In this document: positions 1 through 6,883 of the stretch, piece by piece
Layout of the letters: each line of letters opens with the position of its first letter
How positions within the stretch are numbered: the stretch's first letter is position 1
Source of the DNA: Rhodoferax sp.
GTDB lineage: Bacteria > Pseudomonadota > Gammaproteobacteria > Burkholderiales > Burkholderiaceae_C
Length of the DNA stretch: 11,804 nucleotides
Direction of reading: 5' to 3'
Assembly (NCBI GenBank): GCA_020048795.1
Contig: JAIFMA010000073.1
Span: forward strand, 1 to 11,804
The notes under the pieces: generated by a model
Databases searched by the model: none
What the model was told of the DNA's origin: nothing
Seen by the model: the letters and a program-made list of their open reading frames with translations, nothing else
Made by a program: the position numbers and the translations under genes

Positions 1-919
1 ATGCCATCAGCCCCAAAGATGCCAACCCTGGCTGCTGGCCGGTCGCCACGTTGTCGACCTTCATTGAATCAAGATTGTCCGGGCTCATCATCGGTGCGCC
101 TGGTGCCAATCCCATCAGGGTGGCCTGCAAGCGCCCAGCCCATTGTGGCAAGGCCAGCACCGGTCGCGCAAAACCACCTGCCACACCACTGAGCTGGGCC
201 GACAGTTGCACCAGTTGCTTGAGCGTGAACACCTCGGGGCCCACCACCTCAATGATGCGCGGCGATGCTGCCGCACTGGCACCGGCCAGACTGCGCAGCA
301 CCGCGCTGGCCACGTCCTCCACCCACACCGGCTGAAATTTGGCCGACGCACCGGCCAATGGCATGAACGGCAACACCTGCTGCAATTTGGCAAACAGGTT
401 GATGAACTTGTCCTCGGCACCAAAAATAACGCTGGGCCGCAAAATGGTCAAGTCAAAGCCCACTTTGGCGGCAAGTCCGGCACCGGCCCCGCTGGCCGCC
501 TGCATCAGCACCGCCTCGCCCTCGCCCTTGGAGCGCAAATACATCGATGGCGAATTTTCGGGCTGTAGGGCATCCGCGCCCAGCGCACTCACATGCACCA
601 CGCGTTTCACCCCTGCCAGCGCACAGGCGTGGGCGATTTTGCGCGGCAACGCCACATGCACCTGCTCAAACGCCGCCTGCGTGCCATGCAAAATGGCCAC
701 CAGATTGACCAGCGCGTCGTGGCCGGCGACCGCGCGATTCAGCGCTGCATCGTCACTCACGTCGAGCTCCAGCACCGTCAGGTTGGGCAGATGTTTGATG
801 TGGTCCGCATTCGCAAGACGCCGCGTTGGTACAGTCACCTCCCAGCCCTCACGCACCAGTTTTTCACACACATGGGCACCTACAAAGCCGGCACCACCAA
901 GCACAATGATATTTTTCAT
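1..919 (-). CDS. NDUFA9-like atypical SDR (NAD-dependent epimerase/dehydratase family), C-terminus cut by window edge
   Basis: This is an NAD(P)-binding Rossmann-fold protein of the atypical short-chain dehydrogenase group related to complex I subunit NDUFA9. The first residues, MKNIIVLGGAGFVGAHV, contain the dinucleotide-binding GxxGxxG (G8, G11, G14). A YxxxK pair lies at Y127/K131 within the segment MYLRSKGEGE, typical of this subgroup. The frame stays open for 306 codons and runs off base 1, so only a short C-terminal piece is missing if the protein has the usual length of a little over 300 residues. The ATG at 919 directly precedes the conserved N-terminal strand; its Shine-Dalgarno is weak. 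Bacterial members are thought to act in quinone or membrane redox chemistry, but the substrate cannot be read from sequence. It lies 119 bp downstream of the receptor gene on the same strand, so read-through is possible but not shown. Confidence 0.92.
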   Translation of the reverse strand, partial: MKNIIVLGGAGFVGAHVCEKLVREGWEVTVPTRRLANADHIKHLPNLTVLELDVSDDAALNRAVAGHDALVNLVAILHGTQAAFEQVHVALPRKIAHACALAGVKRVVHVSALGADALQPENSPSMYLRSKGEGEAVLMQAASGAGAGLAAKVGFDLTILRPSVIFGAEDKFINLFAKLQQVLPFMPLAGASAKFQPVWVEDVASAVLRSLAGASAAASPRIIEVVGPEVFTLKQLVQLSAQLSGVAGGFARPVLALPQWAGRLQATLMGLAPGAPMMSPDNLDSMKVDNVATGQQPGLASLGLMA

Positions 920-1038
920 GGGTCAATCATGCGCGAAAATTGGGACACAACGGCAAGACTAGCCAAAATAGTCTGAGATGGATCAGGTGCTTTTGTTTTG
1001 TTGTATCCGCTCAAGCAGCCCTTGCGATCAGCGCCCAG

Positions 1039-3405
1039 CTACAGCTTGAACGTCAGGCGGACATAGAAAAAAGCCCCGTTGTAGCCATACGGGCTGATTG
1101 GCGCATACTGGATGATGCCGTTGCCGCTGACAAACAGATTGCTGGTATCCGGAAATTTGTCGGGCAGAACATTAAAGACATTGTTTCCGCCCACGGCTAT
1201 TTCGAGGTTCTTGCTCAGTTGCAGCGCCACGTCCAGGTCGGTGGTCAGCTTCGCGCCAAAACGGCTGCCATTGACGTAGTAATAGCTGCCAACGCGGTTC
1301 AGATTCAGCGTGCTGCGCCAGGCCCCGGCCTCAAACTGGGTCCACAGTTTGTAGCCGTCAGCGGGTTGCGCTGTTTCAATAAATGACTGGGTTGTATCGT
1401 TGAGCACGGCGGCTGTGGTTTGACTGCCGAGAATCGAGGCCAGCGGGTAAACATTGCGAATCTTCGTGCGGTCGCGGTGGTACGAGGCCACCATTTTGAG
1501 CTTGCTATGGTCTTTAAAAGTGTGTTTGTAGTTCAGGCGTATGTCGAGGCCCTGCGTTTCGGTGGCAATGGCGTTGGTGAAATAGCGGGCGCTTTGCACC
1601 CCATATTGTTTGAGAATGGCCTTGACCTGAGGCGACACCGTGTCGACGATATTGCCAGTCAGCATGATGCGATCATCAATGTCGGCGGCAAAGAAGTCAA
1701 AGCTGACCGAGAAATCGCTGCTTGGCTGATACACCACACCCACCGTCTGATGTTTTGATTTTTCGGGCCGCAGCATCTGCGATCCCAGCGCAACCGACAC
1801 CGGGTGGTTGACGGCAAAGGTTCCCGCCTGCCTGAAGGTGGCATCGCTGCTGCTCAGTGTGGAAACCGTCGAGGTGTAATAAGCCTGTGACAGCGAGGGG
1901 GCCCGAAAACCCGTGCTGGCACTGGCGCGCAGCAACACATCATCATGGGGCCGGTAGGCCAACGCAAGTTTCTTGTCAAGCGTGGCACCAAAGTCGCTGT
2001 AGTTTTCATAACGTGCGGCACCCTCCAGGGACAGTGCACGCGATACGTCGTAGCGCGCATCCAGGTACAGCGCACGGTTGCTGCGTGTTGCGTTGACCTC
2101 GTTTTCGGGCATAAAGCCCGGAAAGCCCTGGGCCCCGGGAATGTTGCTGAAGGTGCCGGTCATGTAAGACGCTGGCTCGCCACGACGGATCTGGTAGTTT
2201 TCGTGGCGTAGCTCGGCCCCACCTGCCAGGTTCAGTGGGCCAAACTTTCTCACCAGATCCAGGTTCAGGATGTTTTGGGTGTAGGCCGTTGCGCCGCTGT
2301 CAAACGACGTGGGCGAGCTGTTTCCCAAAGAATCGTTGTGGGTGTTGGCGACATAGAAGTGGTAGTCATTGCTGCCGTGGGTCAGGCTCAGGTCCCAGCG
2401 CACATCGTCGGCGCTTACGCCACGCACCCCGGCACTGACCGAATAGTCGCTGATTTTGGGCTCAATCATGGGCAGGAAACCATTGGGGTAAAGCACCGGA
2501 TTGTTGCGGGCATCGGCCGCCAAACGGTACAGGGCACCGGCACTGCTGTTGCGCTGGTCGAGTAAACCGTGTGCATAAAAGGTCAGGGCATCGACCGGGA
2601 CTTCGGCGTTCAGGGCCAGTTGCCCGTCCTGCGCCTCGGTTTCGCCAATGAGGTGGTTGATGCGGTAGCCATAGCGCGGGTCGCCACCGGCGCGATTGCT
2701 GCGGCCCCGGTCCCGCGCCTCGGCAGTCAGGTTGATGAAACCGTCATTTTTCAGAGGCACGGCATAAAACACATCGGCCTGGCGCACGATGCCGTCGCCC
2801 TCGGTTGTGCCGCCGTAACTGACGCTGGCACGGCTGTCGTGTCCATAACCCTTGAGAATAATATTGATGATGCCGGCTATTGCATCGGAGCCATATTGGG
2901 CCGCTGCGCCGTCACGCAGCACCTCGATGCGCTCAATGGAACGTAATGCAATGGTGTTGATGTCCACGCCCGAGGTACCCCGGCCCACCGAAATATTGAC
3001 ATTGAGCAACGAGCTTTGGTGCAAGCGCTTGCCGTTGACCAGCACCAGCACCTGATCGGGGTTAAGACCGCGCAAGGTGAACGGTGGCACATGGTCGGTG
3101 CCATCGTGACCGGTCGGCCGCGGTGAGTTGAAGCCGGGAATGAGCTTCATCAGCGCCTTGGAGAGCTCGGTAAAACCACTGCTTTCGAGCTGCGCGGCGG
3201 TGATCACATCGACTGGCACTTCAGATTCAAGCGCATCACGCGCACCAGAGCGCGAACCGACCTCGGCCTTGGCTGGCATTTCGACACGCAACAGTTCGTC
3301 CAGTGGCTGCTGGTAGTAGTCATTGGCTTGCAGCAGCGATTTGTCCTGCGCCAGCAGGGGGGTGCTTGCCAGCAGGCAAGCCGTTGCCAGGGTCAGGGCT
3401 TTCAT
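1039..3405 (-). CDS. TonB-dependent outer-membrane receptor in a YfiR/diguanylate cyclase operon
   Basis: A 788-residue outer-membrane receptor expected to import or sense a ligand using TonB energy. A signal peptide covers about residues 1-19 (cleavage near LLA/Q). The mature N-terminus carries PLDELLRVEMPAKAEVGSRS (residues 34-53), which resembles the 'LEELL..V' lead-in of a receptor subgroup I associate with YfiR and GGDEF neighbours (from memory). The plug domain spans about 60-185: PVDVITAAQL, the TLRGLNPDQVLVLVNGKRL region (110-128) and IERIEVLRDGAAAQYGSDAIAG (157-178) are classic plug motifs. A long beta-barrel follows to the end. The last residues are YVRLTFKL, so the C-terminal residue is Leu rather than the usual Phe/Trp. 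The start overlaps the yfiR-like stop by 4 bp (ATGA) with GGGGAG upstream, implying translational coupling. Ligand unknown: no siderophore, cobalamin or sugar genes lie beside it. Confidence 0.95.
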   Translation of the reverse strand: MKALTLATACLLASTPLLAQDKSLLQANDYYQQPLDELLRVEMPAKAEVGSRSGARDALESEVPVDVITAAQLESSGFTELSKALMKLIPGFNSPRPTGHDGTDHVPPFTLRGLNPDQVLVLVNGKRLHQSSLLNVNISVGRGTSGVDINTIALRSIERIEVLRDGAAAQYGSDAIAGIINIILKGYGHDSRASVSYGGTTEGDGIVRQADVFYAVPLKNDGFINLTAEARDRGRSNRAGGDPRYGYRINHLIGETEAQDGQLALNAEVPVDALTFYAHGLLDQRNSSAGALYRLAADARNNPVLYPNGFLPMIEPKISDYSVSAGVRGVSADDVRWDLSLTHGSNDYHFYVANTHNDSLGNSSPTSFDSGATAYTQNILNLDLVRKFGPLNLAGGAELRHENYQIRRGEPASYMTGTFSNIPGAQGFPGFMPENEVNATRSNRALYLDARYDVSRALSLEGAARYENYSDFGATLDKKLALAYRPHDDVLLRASASTGFRAPSLSQAYYTSTVSTLSSSDATFRQAGTFAVNHPVSVALGSQMLRPEKSKHQTVGVVYQPSSDFSVSFDFFAADIDDRIMLTGNIVDTVSPQVKAILKQYGVQSARYFTNAIATETQGLDIRLNYKHTFKDHSKLKMVASYHRDRTKIRNVYPLASILGSQTTAAVLNDTTQSFIETAQPADGYKLWTQFEAGAWRSTLNLNRVGSYYYVNGSRFGAKLTTDLDVALQLSKNLEIAVGGNNVFNVLPDKFPDTSNLFVSGNGIIQYAPISPYGYNGAFFYVRLTFKL

Positions 3406-3932
3406 CGTGTTTCTCCCCGGATCACGGTGGCCAGCGAGAGCAGCGGCGCACCAATGCGAATATTGGATTTGACCGCTGCGGCATGGTTGATCTTGATGCG
3501 CGTATGCTGCTGCAGAAAATCAAGCTGGATGATGCCGCCACGTTCGGCAAAACCCAAGGCGGTGCTGATACTCAGGATTGAGTTTTTTGTCGCGTAGTCA
3601 ATGGCATCCTGCCGGGTTCGCGGATTCACCAGGGTGATGAACAACATGTCACTCTGGCCAATCTCGTCGACCCGGGTGGCATAACGGATGGCCACCGGCT
3701 TGCCGTTGATGACCTTGCCGCGGTACAAGTCCTCCAGTAGCGTGCCAAAAGGGTTTTCATCCACCAGGGTGATGACAAATTGTGTGGCAGCCCGATCAGG
3801 CCATTCGATGTAATTGGCAAAGCGGCCCAAAAACACCGCCAGCAGCTTGTTTTCTTCCTGGCTGGCCACACAGGGTGCGGCAAACAGCAGCCCGGCCAGC
3901 GCCAGCGCCCCTAAGCAAAGCTTATTTTTCAT
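3402..3932 (-). CDS. YfiR-family periplasmic protein (DUF4154)
   Basis: A 176-residue protein with a signal peptide (about residues 1-23) followed by a YfiR/DUF4154 domain. Recognition features are the N-terminal helix pattern VFLGRFANYIEWPD (33-46), the ITLVDENPFG strand region (54-63), and the C-terminal block ILSISTALGFAERGGIIQ (119-136) followed by INHAAAVKSNIRIGAPLLSLA. In Pseudomonas aeruginosa, YfiR sits in the periplasm and represses the membrane cyclase YfiN; here the neighbouring cyclase is the obvious partner. The mature part has no cysteine (only C6 and C21, both in the signal peptide), so it cannot form the disulfides described for the P. aeruginosa protein. The start overlaps the cyclase stop by 11 bp and the stop overlaps the receptor start by 4 bp, so the three genes are very likely cotranslated. 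Family assignment is firm; the repressor role is inferred from homology and position. Confidence 0.9.
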   Translation of the reverse strand: MKNKLCLGALALAGLLFAAPCVASQEENKLLAVFLGRFANYIEWPDRAATQFVITLVDENPFGTLLEDLYRGKVINGKPVAIRYATRVDEIGQSDMLFITLVNPRTRQDAIDYATKNSILSISTALGFAERGGIIQLDFLQQHTRIKINHAAAVKSNIRIGAPLLSLATVIRGETR

Positions 3933-5196
3933 GGTTTTCCCACATCAATACCTGATTTCTCCCCGTCTCCTTGGCATGGTACAGCGCCGCGTCCACACAC
4001 CTTAGCGGTGCATCCAGATCGTCAGATGCCGGCACCACGGCATACACGCCTGCACTGGCGGTGATTCGCAGTGTTTTGCCAGAATCGATGGTGATCACGT
4101 TGGCCTCGATCGCCAGGCGCATGCGCTCGGCGATCAAATGGGTGGTTTGCGGGTCGCTATGGTCACACAACAGCAAAAACTCTTCGCCACCAATGCGCGC
4201 CACCAGATCATACTCGCGCGCTCCGTGCAACAGGATGGCGGCCACTTCTTTCAGGACAAGGTCCCCCACCGGGTGTCCAAACTGGTCATTGATGCGCTTG
4301 AAATAGTCAATGTCGAACATGATCAGTCCAAAAAACTCCTGTTTTCGCAGCGCCCGCGTCACCAGGGTTTGCAGCACCTCCATGGCATGGCGACGGTTGG
4401 CCAGGCCGGTGAGCGGATCAGTGGTCGCCAAACGGCTCAGCAAGGCATCACGCTCGCGAATCTGGGCGATCATGTCGTTGAAATGATGGTAGAGCACCTT
4501 GAATTCATCGTTTTGAATGGTTTCCACGCTCACCGCGTAATTCTTGGTCTCGGCGATCTTGCGAATCGCATCAATGATGTGAAAGATGGGTGCGGTAAAA
4601 ACTTTTTGCAAGCGGATCGAAATCAGCACAATGATGGCCAGCGTGAGCACCGATATCAGGATCTGCATGAGGACAAAGGAACTGATCCTCTCTTTCAGTG
4701 CCTGGTTGTCAGACAACAGCGTCAGGGTACCCAGGGTCTTGCCTTCAAGAACGATGGGGGTGACGACGTACATATAGTCAAACTCAATTGATTCCAGCCC
4801 AACACGCTGCTCAAACAATTGCTGCTGCTTGCGGGTGGCCAGTTGCGCCACCTCGGCCAGATACCGCGCTACGGACCCCTGGTTGGCAGCGGGCGCAACA
4901 AAGGCACTGAACTGCCGCGCCTCGTCATCGTGGATGATGGCGGCCATGATGCGCGGATTGGCACTCAGCGAGCCCAACATGCGCGCGGCACTGGCGTTAT
5001 CCCGAAAGGCCAGTGCCGCCGTCAGGTTCTCACGGGCGACATCCGACATTTGCTGCAAATGCCGTAACGATTCATTGCGCTGAGCGACAAACGTCAGCGA
5101 CAGTGACATCACTGCCGAGATCAGCAGCGCGATGGCCGATGTCGCGCCCAGCAAGACGATCAGTTTGATGCGTATGGAAAAGTCACTGAATTTCAT
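3922..5196 (-). CDS. membrane-bound diguanylate cyclase (CHASE8-like periplasmic domain, HAMP, GGDEF), YfiN-like
   Basis: A 424-residue inner-membrane enzyme predicted to make cyclic di-GMP from two GTP. Layout: transmembrane helix 1 (about 11-35), periplasmic sensor (about 36-170, CHASE8-like as in YfiN), transmembrane helix 2 (about 172-194), HAMP linker (about 197-250), GGDEF domain (about 252-420). The catalytic domain looks intact: DPLTGLANRR (260-269), the metal-binding FDIDYFKRIND (294-304) and the active-site signature GGEEF (336-340). An RxxD inhibitory site (R327-D330) lies five residues before GGEEF, so product feedback inhibition is expected. The ATG at 5196 has AGGTGG just upstream, overlapping the murB stop, with an 8-bp gap to murB. 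It is followed by overlapping yfiR-like and receptor genes. By analogy with YfiN, periplasmic YfiR would bind the sensor region and hold the enzyme inactive; that is inference. Confidence 0.95.
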   Translation of the reverse strand: MKFSDFSIRIKLIVLLGATSAIALLISAVMSLSLTFVAQRNESLRHLQQMSDVARENLTAALAFRDNASAARMLGSLSANPRIMAAIIHDDEARQFSAFVAPAANQGSVARYLAEVAQLATRKQQQLFEQRVGLESIEFDYMYVVTPIVLEGKTLGTLTLLSDNQALKERISSFVLMQILISVLTLAIIVLISIRLQKVFTAPIFHIIDAIRKIAETKNYAVSVETIQNDEFKVLYHHFNDMIAQIRERDALLSRLATTDPLTGLANRRHAMEVLQTLVTRALRKQEFFGLIMFDIDYFKRINDQFGHPVGDLVLKEVAAILLHGAREYDLVARIGGEEFLLLCDHSDPQTTHLIAERMRLAIEANVITIDSGKTLRITASAGVYAVVPASDDLDAPLRCVDAALYHAKETGRNQVLMWENHEK

Positions 5197-5204
5197 GCGA
5201 CCAC

Positions 5205-6278
5205 CTATACCACCACCGGCTCGGTTTCCAGCAAAATGCCAAAACGCTCGTAAACACTGGTTTGTATGGCTTTGGCCAGCGTCATGACCTCGCCGCCGGT
5301 GGCACTGTCGCTGTGCTTGCTGCCACCCCGGTTGACCAGCACCAGCGCCTGCTTTTCGTAAACACCCGCCAACCCGATCGACTTGCCGCGCCAGCCACAG
5401 GCATCAATCAACCAGCCCGCTGCCAGCTTGATACTGCCATCAACCAGCGGATAGTGCACCACTTTGGGGTCTCGGGCAATGATGTCAGCACACTGCTCGG
5501 GGCTGACAGCGGGGTTTTTAAAAAAACTGCCCACATTGCCGATCACCGCCGGGTCGGGTAACTTGGCACGCCGAATCTCACACACCCAGTCAAAAATCTG
5601 CTGTGGCAAGGGCTGGCTGCAGTGGTGCTCCAGCACCTTGCGCGCCAGGTCAGCATAACCCAGTACCGGCTTCCAGGGCTTGGGCAGGCACAACCGCACA
5701 CGCAGAATCAGCGCCCGGTTTTTCAGGCCAATCGGGCTCTGGCCCTCACTGGCATTGGCTGAGCTGCTATGTTTAAAGATGGAGTCGCGGTAACCAAAGG
5801 CACATTGGGCGGCGTTCAGGGTAAATACCTGGCCGGTTTGCAGGTCGATCGCATCGAGCGACTCAAACCGGTCTTGCAGCTCCACACCATAAGCGCCAAT
5901 GTTTTGCACCGGTGCAGCGCCCACCGTGCCCGGAATCAGCGCCATGTTTTCCAGCCCGGGGTAGCCCTGGGCCAGCGTCCAGACCACCAAGTCGTGCCAG
6001 TTCTCACCTGCGCCCGCTTCCACAATGAAGGCCCGGGCGGTCTCCTGCACCAGACGGCGGCCCACAATTTCCACTTTTAACACCAACGGTTTGACATCAC
6101 CCGTCAGCACGATATTGCTGCCACCACCCCAGACAAACTTGGGCGCTGCCGACCAGTTCGGATCCGACAACAGGTCTTGCACGTCACTTTCACCACGAAT
6201 GCAGGCCAGCGCTTGCGCCTTGGCCACGATGTGAAAGGTATTGAAAGCCTGCAAGGGCACGTTTTTCTGGACTAACAT
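5205..6278 (-). CDS. murB: UDP-N-acetylmuramate dehydrogenase MurB (type I)
   Basis: Cytoplasmic FAD enzyme that reduces UDP-GlcNAc-enolpyruvate to UDP-MurNAc in peptidoglycan synthesis. From the ATG at 6278 it has 357 residues, slightly longer than E. coli MurB (342). Visible motifs: NTFHI (13-17), VWGGGSNIVLTGD (49-61), the FAD-binding run ending LIPGTVGAAPVQNIGAYGVE (114-133), YRDSIFK (163-169, with the conserved Arg), GNVGSFFKNP (247-256, S251 as the proton-donating Ser), KLAAGWLIDACGWRGKSIG (284-302) and a C-terminal ETEP Glu. A longer upstream start at 6353 would add 25 residues unlike MurB; the MLVQKNVPLQAFNTF start fits the family. About 13 extra residues, rich in Ser/Ala/Gly, follow YRDSIFKH (about 171-187), longer than the E. 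coli loop. It heads the minus-strand transcript that continues into the cyclase 8 bp downstream. Confidence 0.97.
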   Translation of the reverse strand: MLVQKNVPLQAFNTFHIVAKAQALACIRGESDVQDLLSDPNWSAAPKFVWGGGSNIVLTGDVKPLVLKVEIVGRRLVQETARAFIVEAGAGENWHDLVVWTLAQGYPGLENMALIPGTVGAAPVQNIGAYGVELQDRFESLDAIDLQTGQVFTLNAAQCAFGYRDSIFKHSSSANASEGQSPIGLKNRALILRVRLCLPKPWKPVLGYADLARKVLEHHCSQPLPQQIFDWVCEIRRAKLPDPAVIGNVGSFFKNPAVSPEQCADIIARDPKVVHYPLVDGSIKLAAGWLIDACGWRGKSIGLAGVYEKQALVLVNRGGSKHSDSATGGEVMTLAKAIQTSVYERFGILLETEPVVV

Positions 6279-6288
6279 GGCGGCATTG

Positions 6289-6309
6289 TCGCCTGACCGG
6301 TACAGGCGA
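6289..6309. promoter_or_regulatory. perfect inverted repeat in the murB/yajQ divergent region
   Basis: TCGCCTG at 6289-6295 is repeated inverted as CAGGCGA at 6303-6309, with a 7-base spacer. It lies 11 to 31 bases upstream of the murB start codon and 59 bases upstream of yajQ. It could be a regulator operator shared by the divergent genes. Alternatively it is a hairpin in the murB leader whose downstream arm covers the only Shine-Dalgarno-like bases. The symmetry is seen directly; the role is inferred. No convincing -35/-10 pair was found in this 89-bp region on either strand. Confidence 0.4.
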
Positions 6310-6367
6310 GCCCCAAACCTGGCAAACCCGTGTGACCGGCACCGTCTGCCCACTTTTGAATTGAAAA

Positions 6368-6853
6368 ATGCCTTCTTTTGATACTGTTTGCGAAGCCAGC
6401 ATCGTCGATGTCAAGCACGCCGTGGAAAACACCACCAAGGAAATCACCACCCGCTTTGATTTCAAGGGCACACCCGCTGCCATTGAACTTAAAGACAAAG
6501 AGATCACGCTGATCGGTGATGCTGATTTTCAGCTCAGCCAGATCGAGGACATCTTGCGCAACAAACTGACCAAACGCAATGTGGACGTGCGTTTTCTGGA
6601 CAAGGGAGACATCCAGAAAATGGGTGGCGACAAGGTCAAACAAGTGATCAAGGTGCGCGATGGCATCGAAACCGAGCTGGGCAAAAAAATTCAGCGCCTC
6701 ATCAAAGACAGCAAGCTCAAGGTGCAGGCCGCCATTCAAGAGAGCAAGCTGCGCGTCACCGGTGCCAAGCGTGACGACCTGCAGGCGGCCATGGCTTTGA
6801 TCAAAAAAGAAATTGCCGAGGTACCGCTGAGCTTTGACAATTTCCGCGATTAA
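6368..6853 (+). CDS. yajQ: YajQ family cyclic-di-GMP-binding protein
   Basis: A 161-residue cytoplasmic protein covering the full length of the YajQ (UPF0234) family. Hallmarks are MPSFDTVCEAS at the N-terminus, VENTTKEITTRFDFKG (residues 19-34), the central MGGDKVKQVIKV (89-100), LGKKIQRLIKDSKLKVQAAI (104-123), and the C-terminal RDDLQAAMALIK and PLSFDNFRD. In Xanthomonas a YajQ protein binds cyclic di-GMP and works with a LysR-type regulator; other members have been linked to nucleotide or RNA binding. The ATG at 6368 gives the canonical family start, with only a weak ribosome-binding site before it. It is divergent from murB and the cyclase operon, and 30 bp upstream of the HD-GYP-like gene, with which it probably shares a transcript. 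Family is near certain; c-di-GMP binding by this copy is inferred. Confidence 0.97.
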   Translation: MPSFDTVCEASIVDVKHAVENTTKEITTRFDFKGTPAAIELKDKEITLIGDADFQLSQIEDILRNKLTKRNVDVRFLDKGDIQKMGGDKVKQVIKVRDGIETELGKKIQRLIKDSKLKVQAAIQESKLRVTGAKRDDLQAAMALIKKEIAEVPLSFDNFRD

Positions 6854-6883
6854 GCGCCCCCGGCTGCCACCTTGCGCCAGAGC

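Noticed and set aside
957..973. Hairpin GACTA-N7-TAGTC downstream of the receptor gene as a terminator
   Set aside because: The stem is only five base pairs, AT-rich, and no run of T follows on the minus strand.
3402..3440. Cobalamin or other riboswitch ahead of the receptor
   Set aside because: The receptor start overlaps the yfiR-like gene by 4 bp, leaving no leader in which a riboswitch could fold.
6279..6353. N-terminal extension of MurB by 25 residues
   Set aside because: The added residues are Arg/Gly-rich and unlike MurB; the frame is simply open through the divergent region and would overlay the inverted repeat.
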